Shown: positions 1 to 6,217 of the stretch, piece after piece | Position numbering within the stretch: the first letter of the stretch is position 1 | How the letters are laid out: each line of letters opens with the position of its first letter | Assembly (NCBI GenBank): GCA_964639525.1 | Contig: CAZXDS010000041.1 | Coordinates: 1-20,217, forward strand | Origin: CAZXDS01 sp964639525 | GTDB taxonomy: Bacteria; Bacteroidota; Ignavibacteria; Ignavibacteriales; Melioribacteraceae | Direction: 5' to 3' | DNA length: 20,217 nucleotides | Translations under genes and position numbers: made by a program | The notes under the pieces: generated by a model | What the model was told of the DNA's origin: nothing | The model's database searches: none | What the model saw: only the letters and a program-made list of their open reading frames with translations

Positions 1-2
1 CA

Positions 3-632
3 TTAACCGAATATGTTGATTTTGAAGTTATGGGCGGTTATATGTGGGACGATGACCCGACTATGTTCTCTTCGTTTTATCCTAACGGAAACGGCGGAAT
101 GAATTTAGTAATTACACCTGAGCATAAACGGCTTTCACTCGCGGGCGGAAGTTTCAGCACAACTATCGGTCCATTTGTTTTCAGAGGTGAGGCGGCATAT
201 TATTTCGGGAAATATTTTAATACAATTACTCCGCAAATCAATCAAGGTGTTATAAAAAAAGATTACCTGCACTACATGATTGGAACTGATTTTTCTTTAT
301 TCGATGTTAATTTCAGCATACAATTTATTCAAAAAGCAATTATGAATTATGAAACCATCATTAAACCTAATCCGTTGTTCAAAGATAAATACAACAATAT
401 GATGACGTTCCTTGCCCGCTATTCAATGCTGAACGAAACTTTAGACCTTGAATTTTTTTCTTATTATGATTTTGAATATAATGATGCATTAATACGACCG
501 AGAATTTTATACGATTTTTCCGACAGTATAAATTTACAGTTCGGAGCAAATATTTTTACCGGTACCGAAGGGCAATTCGGACAATTTAATAAAAACGATA
601 TGCTTTACGGAAAAATTATTTTTAGTTTTTAA
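3..632 (+). CDS. Outer-membrane beta-barrel protein, C-terminal part (5' truncated by window edge)
   Basis: The reading frame is open from the first full codon (position 3), so the true start lies outside the window; the internal ATG at 30 is not a credible start. About 209 residues are visible. They show alternating polar and aromatic/hydrophobic strands (for example FVFRGEAAYYFGKYF, LQFGANIFTG) and end in IIFSF, the terminal Phe being typical of proteins inserted by the BAM machinery. The end (FGANIFTG, then GQFGQFNKND and a last strand) resembles the close of DUF1302/porin-like barrels, which is a family-level impression from memory. It probably forms an outer-membrane channel or a lipid/hydrophobic-compound porin; the substrate cannot be read. 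It is followed 33 bases later by the DUF2147 gene, probably in one transcript. Confidence 0.75.
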   Translation, partial: LTEYVDFEVMGGYMWDDDPTMFSSFYPNGNGGMNLVITPEHKRLSLAGGSFSTTIGPFVFRGEAAYYFGKYFNTITPQINQGVIKKDYLHYMIGTDFSLFDVNFSIQFIQKAIMNYETIIKPNPLFKDKYNNMMTFLARYSMLNETLDLEFFSYYDFEYNDALIRPRILYDFSDSINLQFGANIFTGTEGQFGQFNKNDMLYGKIIFSF

Positions 633-665
633 CTCTGTTTTTTTAATCCAAATAAAGTGGAAAGT

Positions 666-1163
666 ATGCAAACATATAATGTGAATTTTAAAAGAATCGT
701 AATAAATTTTCTTCTATTGTTTTTTCTATCAGTGGTTATTTCAGCACAATCTAAAAATGAAGATTTAATTATCGGGAAATGGCTGATGCCCAACAAGATG
801 GGAACTTTAAAAATATATAAATGCAATAATCATTTTTGCGGTAAAATTATTGATATGGAACAAAAGGCAAAAAATGGCGGTCCGCTGCTTGATGTTGAAA
901 ATCCTGTTGATAGTTTGAAAACCCGTCATGTTGTCGGCTTGCAAGTAATGTCGGGCTATAAATATGCAGAAAAAAACAAATGGATTGACGGGAATTTCTA
1001 TATCCCGAAAAAAGGAAAGGAAGCCTCGCCGGATTTTATTTTAATCGATAAAAATCATCTTAATATTAAAATTCATTTTCTAATTTTTTCAAAAACAATT
1101 GAATTAACACGAGTAACACAACACAAGTCCGTACAAAAAACAAATGATATTAAGGAAAAATAA
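666..1163 (+). CDS. Secreted DUF2147 family protein
   Basis: 165 residues from ATG 666; a GTG nine bases earlier (657) is in frame, but ATG 666 gives a normal signal peptide (basic NFKR, then the hydrophobic core IVINFLLLFFLSVVISA, then Q). The mature part carries the DUF2147 pattern: IIGKW near the start, LKIYKCNNHFCGKII, then ENPVDSLKTRHVVGLQVMSGY, then WIDGNFYIPKKGK, and a last strand ending ELTRV. DUF2147 proteins are small periplasmic or extracellular beta-sandwich proteins of unknown function. Two cysteines (YKCNNHFC) could form a disulfide. The gene lies between a barrel gene and a small membrane-protein gene that starts one base after its stop, so co-expression is likely. The family call is firm; no function can be given. 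Confidence 0.8.
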   Translation: MQTYNVNFKRIVINFLLLFFLSVVISAQSKNEDLIIGKWLMPNKMGTLKIYKCNNHFCGKIIDMEQKAKNGGPLLDVENPVDSLKTRHVVGLQVMSGYKYAEKNKWIDGNFYIPKKGKEASPDFILIDKNHLNIKIHFLIFSKTIELTRVTQHKSVQKTNDIKEK

Positions 1164-1164
1164 A

Positions 1165-1566
1165 ATGAAAATAGTTATTAAAATTGCCGCCATATTTGCT
1201 GTAATTATCGGTTTACTTGCCGTTGTAACAGGCAGTCGTGTTCTACTCGGTTTGTTCGACCCGGGTTATCAATATTTCACACTGCTCATTGTTTATAATA
1301 TAATATTTGGATTAATTTCAATTGCTGCAGGTATTTTAATATGGCGGAAAAACAGCAAAGCACTTCTTTTGTCATACATTATAACCGGTTTTCACATTAT
1401 TGTTCTTATACTGCTGCTCACAATTTTCCGCGAGATAATATCAATTCACAGCATAGAAGCAATGGCATTCAGATCGGTTATCTGGATAATATTTAGTTTA
1501 ATTGTTTGGAAAAGTACTCCGGTGTTCGCCTCCTATCCAAAGGATTCCGTGAAAAAGAGACGGTAA
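1165..1566 (+). CDS. Small four-helix integral membrane protein, unknown function
   Basis: 133 residues from ATG 1165. An upstream in-frame ATG (1144) exists, but it overlaps the end of the DUF2147 gene, and AAGGA at about 1152-1156 is well placed for ATG 1165. Four hydrophobic segments are visible: about 4-29 (IAAIFAVIIGLLAVVTG), 37-60 (FTLLIVYNIIFGLISIAAGILI), 67-88 (LLLSYIITGFHIIVLILLLTIF) and 100-116 (FRSVIWIIFSLIVW). The tail is basic (KDSVKKRR), which would place it in the cytoplasm. I do not recognise the family; it has no catalytic motif I can see. It is the last gene before the repeat block and probably part of the transcript with the two genes upstream. Confidence 0.65.
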   Translation: MKIVIKIAAIFAVIIGLLAVVTGSRVLLGLFDPGYQYFTLLIVYNIIFGLISIAAGILIWRKNSKALLLSYIITGFHIIVLILLLTIFREIISIHSIEAMAFRSVIWIIFSLIVWKSTPVFASYPKDSVKKRR

Positions 1567-1571
1567 TAATT

Positions 1572-1822
1572 TTTTCGTTCAATTTATTTTGCAAGCACGG
1601 TGCAAAACATTCCAAACATTTCCGTTTTGAACGAAGAGCATATTTCTGTAACACAGATTAATAATCTGTGTTACAATTAGTGTAGAAATGTATTTTCATT
1701 TCCGTTCGGATTTATCAGGCAAGCACAAAACAAAACATTCTCACATATTTCCATTCGGATTTATCGAACAAGAGCAAAATAAACCATTTCCCAAACATTT
1801 CCGTTGCATTTATGCAACGGAT
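1572..1822. repeat. Degenerate ~50-bp tandem array
   Basis: Related segments begin near 1572, 1620, 1699, 1749 and 1799. Shared pieces are TTCCGTTCGGATTTATC (1699) versus TTCCATTCGGATTTATC (1749), the motif GCAAGCAC (1591, 1719) or CAAGAGC (1769), and AACATT near the end of each unit. Steps are about 47, 79, 50 and 50 bases; the long step contains a 29-base palindrome, and 79 minus 29 equals 50. The last unit runs into the hairpin CCGTTGCATTTATGCAACGG at 1801-1820, which recurs in the larger units downstream. The block starts just after the stop codon of the membrane-protein gene. There is no CRISPR character: units are contiguous and diverged, with no spacers of constant length. Confidence 0.55.
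1647..1675. repeat. 29-base near-perfect palindrome
   Basis: TGTAACACAGATTA on the left is answered by TAATCTGTGTTACA on the right, giving a 14-bp stem around a single central base. It would form a very stable hairpin in RNA from either strand, so it could end transcription of the upstream (+) genes, although no T tract follows directly. It sits inside one unit of the 50-bp array. Confidence 0.7.
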
Positions 1823-1842
1823 TAAATTTTTAAATTACCATT

Positions 1843-1930
1843 CGGCTTTCCCGAAGGGGTCTGTGACAGCCACATTTTAAAAACTGTAGTGTTTTTCTTT
1901 GGGCTATCACAGATCCGTTTCGGAAAGCCC
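1843..1930. repeat. Long stem-loop, extended-arm variant of the repeat hairpin
   Basis: The left arm 1843-1871 (CGGCTT ... CAGCC) pairs with the right arm 1901-1930 (GGGCT ... GAAAGCCC). The loop is ACATTTTAAAAACTGTAGTG plus GTTTTTCTTT, itself able to pair AAAAAC with GTTTTT. Compared with the two later copies (2065-2117 and 2309-2361 approximately), this copy carries 18 extra bases in the left arm (1849-1866) and 17 extra bases in the right arm (1906-1922), and these extras are largely reverse complements of each other, so the stem is lengthened and not disrupted. Confidence 0.65.
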
Positions 1931-1954
1931 GTGCGGGGTGGGTTTTCTCGTAAT

Positions 1955-2480
1955 CCGTTGACTGAAGTCAACGGCAATGCTTTTACTGTTTTTTGAAGAA
2001 ATTGAAACTGACTTTTTCATTTCCGTTGCATTTATGCAACGGTTTAACAATTTAAAACAGTACACGGCTTCAGCCACATTTTAAAAACTGTTGTGTTTTT
2101 CTTTGGGCTGAAAGCCCGTGTGGGGTGTGGTTTCCTCGCAATCCGTTGACTAAAGTCAACGGCAATACTTTTGTTTTTTTTGGGCTTTTCTCTCTTATCC
2201 GTTGACTGAAATCAACTGCAATGCTTTTGCTGTTTTTTGAAGAAATTGAAACTGACTTTTTCATTTCCGTTGCATTTATGCAACGGTTTAACAATTTAAA
2301 ACAGTACACGGCTTCAGCCATATTTTAAAAACTGTTGTGTTTTTCTTTGCGCTGAAAGCCCGTGTGGGGTGTGGTTTCCTCGCAATCCGTTGCTAAAGTC
2401 AACGGCAATACTTTTGTTTTTTTGGTGAATTTCCTCGCAATCTGTTGACTGAAATCAACAGCAATGCTTTTGCTGTTTTT
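1955..2480. repeat. Tandem ~244-bp repeat units carrying several REP-like hairpins
   Basis: Unit 1 begins at 1955, unit 2 at 2199 (step 244) and a partial third at 2442 (step 243). The units are very similar over long stretches, for example GAAGAAATTGAAACTGAC and CCCGTGTGGGGTGTGGTTTC. Each full unit carries: CCGTTGACTGAAGTCAACGG (1955; diverged at 2199 and 2442), CCGTTGCATTTATGCAACGG (2023, 2267; also 1801), GGCTTCAGCC (2066, 2310), GGGCTGAAAGCCC (2105; starts GCGCTG in copy two) and CCGTTGACTAAAGTCAACGG (2143; shortened at 2387). The half unit 1801-1954 upstream is a diverged copy of the second part. Such inverted hairpin pairs around a linker recall BIME clusters mobilised by RAYT-type transposases; that link is inference. 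No coding sequence is credible here. Confidence 0.75.
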
Positions 2481-2563
2481 GGGGAATTTTTCCGCTTTCC
2501 GCCGGTTGTCAACAAGAATATACGAGGATGGTTTGTTTTACTTTTGAAAATGGGGAGGGATTG

Positions 2564-2590
2564 TTTATTATTCATTAAATCAATAATAAA
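2564..2590 (-). terminator. Possible AT-only hairpin after the tonB stop
   Basis: TTTATTATT (2564-2572) and AATAATAAA (2582-2590) form a 9-bp stem directly after the stop codon of the minus-strand operon. It has no G-C pairs and no clear T tract, so it is at best a weak 3' processing or termination signal. Confidence 0.25.
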
Positions 2591-3280
2591 TTATTTCAGC
2601 CGAAAAGGAAACACAATAACGGCTTTCTGTTCAATTTGCTTCATATCCTTAGGCAAAGGTTCAAACCTCCATTGCCTTAAAGACGAAATCGACACTGCTT
2701 CAAGACGTGCATCGGCTTTAATAAGCGGAAAAACTTTACCCACTGTTCCGTCCGGCAAAATTGCAAACTTCAATTTTATATCAATTTCTTTTGAAACACC
2801 GCCCGGATATTTCGGTAACGAATAACTGTAAATTTTTCTTATTCCTCTTCCACCGAAATCAATTTTAAATCCTGTACTTCCTTTATTTATACCAGTTTTT
2901 TCATTCCCCTTATTTGTATTTGACTTTTTATCAACAGCCGATTTTACATTTGTTTCGGATTTACTTTTAATTTTTGATTTTTTTTCTTTAATTATGTTTT
3001 CGTTAGTATTCTCTTTTGCTTTTGGTAAATCAACTTTTTTTAGCTTTGGTTTTTCTTTTATCTTTTTGGAAGGAGGTTTGGCGACAGTTTTAGTTTTGTT
3101 TTTCGTCTTCCCTTTTACACCCGATTTACTGATATGCCCATAGGTACCAAAACCAACAGTAACAAATTCTTCTGTTTCATTTTTTGCAGAAACTGTTACT
3201 AAAAAAAGTAATCCCGCTAAAATTAGATGAATGCTGATTGAAATAATCCAAGATAATTTATTTTCATTTCCTCTGGACAT
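2591..3280 (-). CDS. TonB-family energy transducer
   Basis: 229 residues. One membrane segment near the N terminus (about 9-31, LSWIISISIHLILAGLLFL) contains S14 and H18 in the S-x3-H spacing of the TonB transmembrane helix that couples to ExbB/ExbD. A periplasm-spanning linker of about 100 residues follows, very rich in Lys (KEKPKLKKVDLPKAKENT), in place of the Pro-rich linker of classical TonB. The C-terminal TonB fold is at about 150-229: LPKYPGG, then KFAILPDGTVGKV, then ISSLRQWRFEPLP and a last strand VIVFPFRLK. It transmits proton-motive energy from ExbBD to outer-membrane receptors. It is the last gene of a six-gene operon, 5 bases after exbD; the barrel encoded in the same operon is its natural candidate client. 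Family assignment is firm; the partner is inferred. Confidence 0.88.
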   Translation of the reverse strand: MSRGNENKLSWIISISIHLILAGLLFLVTVSAKNETEEFVTVGFGTYGHISKSGVKGKTKNKTKTVAKPPSKKIKEKPKLKKVDLPKAKENTNENIIKEKKSKIKSKSETNVKSAVDKKSNTNKGNEKTGINKGSTGFKIDFGGRGIRKIYSYSLPKYPGGVSKEIDIKLKFAILPDGTVGKVFPLIKADARLEAVSISSLRQWRFEPLPKDMKQIEQKAVIVFPFRLK

Positions 3281-3285
3281 AAGAA

Positions 3286-3684
3286 TTATTTCTTTTCTGT
3301 TTCAATGGTAAATTTGTTTATACCAACACCTTTTGCAGCATCTATTACTTTGATTAAAATATCTATAGAAACTCTTTTATCCGCACGAATTATCACATTT
3401 TGCGATTTGCTTTTTTGAATCAACTTGTTCAGTTCCGCAGCAAGAGCACCTAATTTTACATGCTTTCTGCCGAGATAAACATTATTCTTCGCTGTAATTG
3501 AAACAATCAGTTTTGAGGGAATGGTCTGCTCATTATGTTTGGCACTCGGCAGTTTAACTTTCACACCGGTTTGAATAACAAATTGCGATGTAAGTAAAAA
3601 GAAAATTAATAAAAGCATCACAATGTCTGTCAATGACGAAAAGCTGAAAACACTTATTGGTTTCTTGGTCATTTCAAATTTCAT
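3286..3684 (-). CDS. exbD: ExbD/TolR biopolymer transport protein
   Basis: 132 residues, a normal length for the family. The single membrane helix is at about 17-36 (SLTDIVMLLLIFFLLTSQFV) and holds D20, the membrane-embedded Asp used in proton translocation. The periplasmic domain (about 40-132) has VKVKLPSAKH, then LIVSITAKNNVYLG and a late VIIRADKRVSIDILIKVIDAAKGVG, as in ExbD/TolR. It works as a dimer inside the ExbB pentamer to drive TonB. AGGTGA lies before ATG 3684; the gene starts 7 bases after exbB ends and is followed 5 bases later by tonB. ExbD rather than TolR is chosen because a TonB with the S-x3-H helix follows and no tolB or pal is present in the window. Confidence 0.9.
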   Translation of the reverse strand: MKFEMTKKPISVFSFSSLTDIVMLLLIFFLLTSQFVIQTGVKVKLPSAKHNEQTIPSKLIVSITAKNNVYLGRKHVKLGALAAELNKLIQKSKSQNVIIRADKRVSIDILIKVIDAAKGVGINKFTIETEKK

Positions 3685-3691
3685 AATTCAC

Positions 3692-4351
3692 CTACAGTTC
3701 CAGCTCAACTTCAGTTTCTGTTTCCGGGTTTGATGTTGAACTCAATTCTTCCATAATATCAACAACATCGTTTGAAACAACTTCCATATCAATTACTAAT
3801 TTAGTTATTGCACTAACGAGATAATTGTAAAAAGTGAGTGCAACTATTCCCACCGCCAAACCGAAAGCAGTTGTGAGCAATGCTTCCCAAATTCCTCCTG
3901 CTAAATCGCTTGGATTTGCCGAACCTTGCATATTTTGAATTTTCATAAATACACGAATCATTCCGGTAACTGTTCCTAGAAAACCCAGCAACGGTGCTAC
4001 ACCGGCAATTGTTGCCAAAACCGATAAACCTTTCTCTAATTTGAATACTTCCTGCTTTCCGGCACTGTCAATTGCTTCTTTAACACGCTCACGCCCAAAC
4101 CTGTATTTTTTTAACCCTTTACGAATAATGTTTGCTGCCGGTGATTTCTCTTCCATACAATAAGCTGTTGCCGAAGAAATGTCCTTTCTCTTAAGCATTC
4201 CTCTTAATTTCACAAGAAAAACCGGTACGTTCATTTTTGATCTTCGGATTACAATATATCTGTTAACAATTATATAAGCAGCAATTAATGAAGCAAGTAA
4301 AATAAACACCATTAACCAGCCGCCTTGCATCACAATATGAAGTAAATTCAT
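3692..4351 (-). CDS. exbB: MotA/TolQ/ExbB proton channel family protein
   Basis: 219 residues. Three membrane segments in the family pattern: about 11-30 (GWLMVFILLASLIAAYIIV), 108-132 (including APLLGFLGTVTGMIRVF, the signature of the family) and 153-178 (IWEALLTTAFGLAVGIVALTFY). A cytoplasmic loop of about 75 residues lies between helices 1 and 2, and the C-terminal tail ends in an acidic stretch (ETETEVELEL). It forms the proton-conducting stator with ExbD. AAAGG precedes ATG 4351. It starts 18 bases after the HU/SPOR gene and is followed 7 bases later by exbD. Confidence 0.92.
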   Translation of the reverse strand: MNLLHIVMQGGWLMVFILLASLIAAYIIVNRYIVIRRSKMNVPVFLVKLRGMLKRKDISSATAYCMEEKSPAANIIRKGLKKYRFGRERVKEAIDSAGKQEVFKLEKGLSVLATIAGVAPLLGFLGTVTGMIRVFMKIQNMQGSANPSDLAGGIWEALLTTAFGLAVGIVALTFYNYLVSAITKLVIDMEVVSNDVVDIMEELSSTSNPETETEVELEL

Positions 4352-4369
4352 TTTAAACCTTTTTGATTA

Positions 4370-6181
4370 TTAAAACTTATTCTTAATTCTAAAATTCATT
4401 GCTTCTTTTACAGTTTTAAAATACCCGATACGAACTCTGTACCATGTACTTTTTAACTGGCTCAAATATGTTTTCACTATGAAAGCATCAAACCCGACAT
4501 TACGCAATTTTTTCACATACTGTTCAGCTTTGGTTTTATTTCTTCGAGATGAAACTTGAACACTGTAAACACCATTCTGTAAAAATATTAAATTTCTTAC
4601 CTGTTTCTCATCAGGGAATGAACGGTAAAGACTACCGGATTTTTCATTCACTATGTTTTTGTTCTCTAATTGCTTTACTTCGTTTTTTGAAACATCTCCC
4701 GATTTAGAAGCCGTAGATTTTTCTATAGTAGATTTTTTTTTATCACTTTGACTATTTAATTCTGTATTATTATTACTTGAATTTTTTATATCAGAATTAT
4801 TTTCTATCGGCTGCAATTTTTTGTGTATCAATGTGTCGGGAATATTTTGCTGCGAAACTTCAGGAGTTCCGTCCCCTGTAACGAACATGAAATAAATACC
4901 CAAAATACCGATTAAAACGAAAACTCCGATTAACATCCATAAAGTTTTACCAAATTTAAACTTTTTCTTTATATCGTCAAGTTTGCTTCTCTTTGCCGAT
5001 TCTTCTTCAAATTCTCCGGGGCTGTATATAACAGTTTGAGTATCTGTATTTGATTCATCTTCCTCATTTTCAACTAATTCTTCTTCCACCTGTTCATCGT
5101 TATTATCCTCTTCCTTATCCGGGTCTTCACTCGAATGATCAACAGATTCAAATAATTCGGAAGCTGCTGTTTTCTTATTCTCTTCAACATCCTTACTTGT
5201 TGTTTCTTTTGTAGTGTCTGAAATTTTTTCTTCAGTTGTACTATCGGTCTCAGGGTTATCTGCTTCCAACTCTTCCTTCAGTTCATCACCCCAATCCCAA
5301 TTTATTTCTTCATTTTCACCGGAATCATCATTAGTATCCTCACTGCTGCTATTTTCTTCTAATTCAATTTCTTTCTCGGATTCGTCCGGAATACTCTCAT
5401 CTTGAACAACAGAATCACTTTTTGATGCTTCTTCTTCCGGTAAATCAGGCTCAACAGTTTCGGTAGAATTACTTTCTATATTCTCGGTTTCTAATTCAAT
5501 GTCGGAATCAGCTTCATTTTCTTCAAACACTGATTGTTCCGGTTCCTCAATTGGTTCCTCAACCGGCTCTTCGTCAGTTATCTCTTGAGTAATTACATTC
5601 TCGGAAACCATTTGTTTTAAATCGTTATCCGTGGAATCATCCACAATACTGTCGTCAATGTTTTTTGCAACGTCCTCTTTTGAAGCAAATTCATTCCAAA
5701 TATCATAGTCGGATATCTTCTCTGTATTTGCAACAAGCCGCTGCACTTTTTCTTCGAGTGTAGCCAACATTTTTTCAGAAGAATCACCAGTTGAAGCGCC
5801 ACTTTGAATTCCGCTCGCAGAAACTAAAGGTTTTCCCACACTTATGCTGAAGATATTTTCATCAAATTCTAAATAGTCTTGATTTGAACTATCTAAATTA
5901 AAAGTTAAATACATTGCTTTTGAAGTAGTAGTTGAGTCGGTTGCTTCGGGTAGAAATATTAAATTTCTTTTTGCAGACACTCCTATGTTCTCGCCGCGCT
6001 CTTCTCTTAAAAGCGGCTCTTTTTTTAATGAAAATATCCCAATCCCAGGAATGTTAATCGCATCATCATAATTTAATATTTCAGAAAGCCTATTCAACAT
6101 CATTTCAAAAGCCAAATCTTTTTCTGAAACAGCGATACCAAGAATTTCTGCGATTTTATTTTTTAACGCGTCTTTATCCAT
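4370..6181 (-). CDS. HU-like domain / transmembrane / SPOR domain protein
   Basis: 603 residues with an unusual layout. Residues about 1-80 look like an HU/IHF-type fold: two helices (KDALKNKIAEILG and EKDLAFEMMLNRLSEIL) followed by INIPGIGIFSLKK and a short arm region (REERGENIGVSAKR). This matches the HU-like N-terminal domains of Bacteroidota SPOR proteins (CCDC81-like group) from family knowledge. Residues about 150-405 are strongly acidic and low in complexity (EEPVEEPIEEPE, EEDNNDEQVEEELVENEED). A basic stop (KRSKLDDIKKKFKFGK) precedes one membrane helix at about 410-434. The periplasmic part has an Asn/Ser/Lys-rich linker and a SPOR domain at about 533-600 (YSVQVSSRRNKTKAEQYVKKL, YRVRIGYF), which in known cases binds denuded septal peptidoglycan. 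The predicted topology puts the HU part in the cytoplasm. It lies 36 bases after the barrel gene and 18 before exbB. Confidence 0.85.
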   Translation of the reverse strand: MDKDALKNKIAEILGIAVSEKDLAFEMMLNRLSEILNYDDAINIPGIGIFSLKKEPLLREERGENIGVSAKRNLIFLPEATDSTTTSKAMYLTFNLDSSNQDYLEFDENIFSISVGKPLVSASGIQSGASTGDSSEKMLATLEEKVQRLVANTEKISDYDIWNEFASKEDVAKNIDDSIVDDSTDNDLKQMVSENVITQEITDEEPVEEPIEEPEQSVFEENEADSDIELETENIESNSTETVEPDLPEEEASKSDSVVQDESIPDESEKEIELEENSSSEDTNDDSGENEEINWDWGDELKEELEADNPETDSTTEEKISDTTKETTSKDVEENKKTAASELFESVDHSSEDPDKEEDNNDEQVEEELVENEEDESNTDTQTVIYSPGEFEEESAKRSKLDDIKKKFKFGKTLWMLIGVFVLIGILGIYFMFVTGDGTPEVSQQNIPDTLIHKKLQPIENNSDIKNSSNNNTELNSQSDKKKSTIEKSTASKSGDVSKNEVKQLENKNIVNEKSGSLYRSFPDEKQVRNLIFLQNGVYSVQVSSRRNKTKAEQYVKKLRNVGFDAFIVKTYLSQLKSTWYRVRIGYFKTVKEAMNFRIKNKF

Positions 6182-6217
6182 TTTATTTTTTAATTATTAA
6201 AATTTTTTATAATTTCA

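Noticed and set aside
629..826. Open frame on the minus strand opposite the DUF2147 gene
   Set aside because: It is antisense to the signal peptide and first strands of a clear family member.
2070..2321. Open frame of 83 codons on the minus strand within the repeat block
   Set aside because: It is composed of repeat and hairpin sequence, lacks a ribosome site and codes for no recognisable fold.
1567..2480. CRISPR array
   Set aside because: Units are long (about 50 and 244 bp), contiguous and internally palindromic; there are no unique spacers of constant length between short identical repeats, and no cas genes nearby.
2445..2825. Open frame of 126 codons on the plus strand
   Set aside because: Its second half is antisense to the conserved C-terminal domain of tonB and the first half lies in repeat DNA; no coding signature.
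3286..4351. TolQ/TolR of a Tol-Pal system
   Set aside because: A TonB with the S-x3-H transmembrane motif follows directly and neither tolB nor pal is present in the window; ExbB/ExbD is preferred, although the families overlap.
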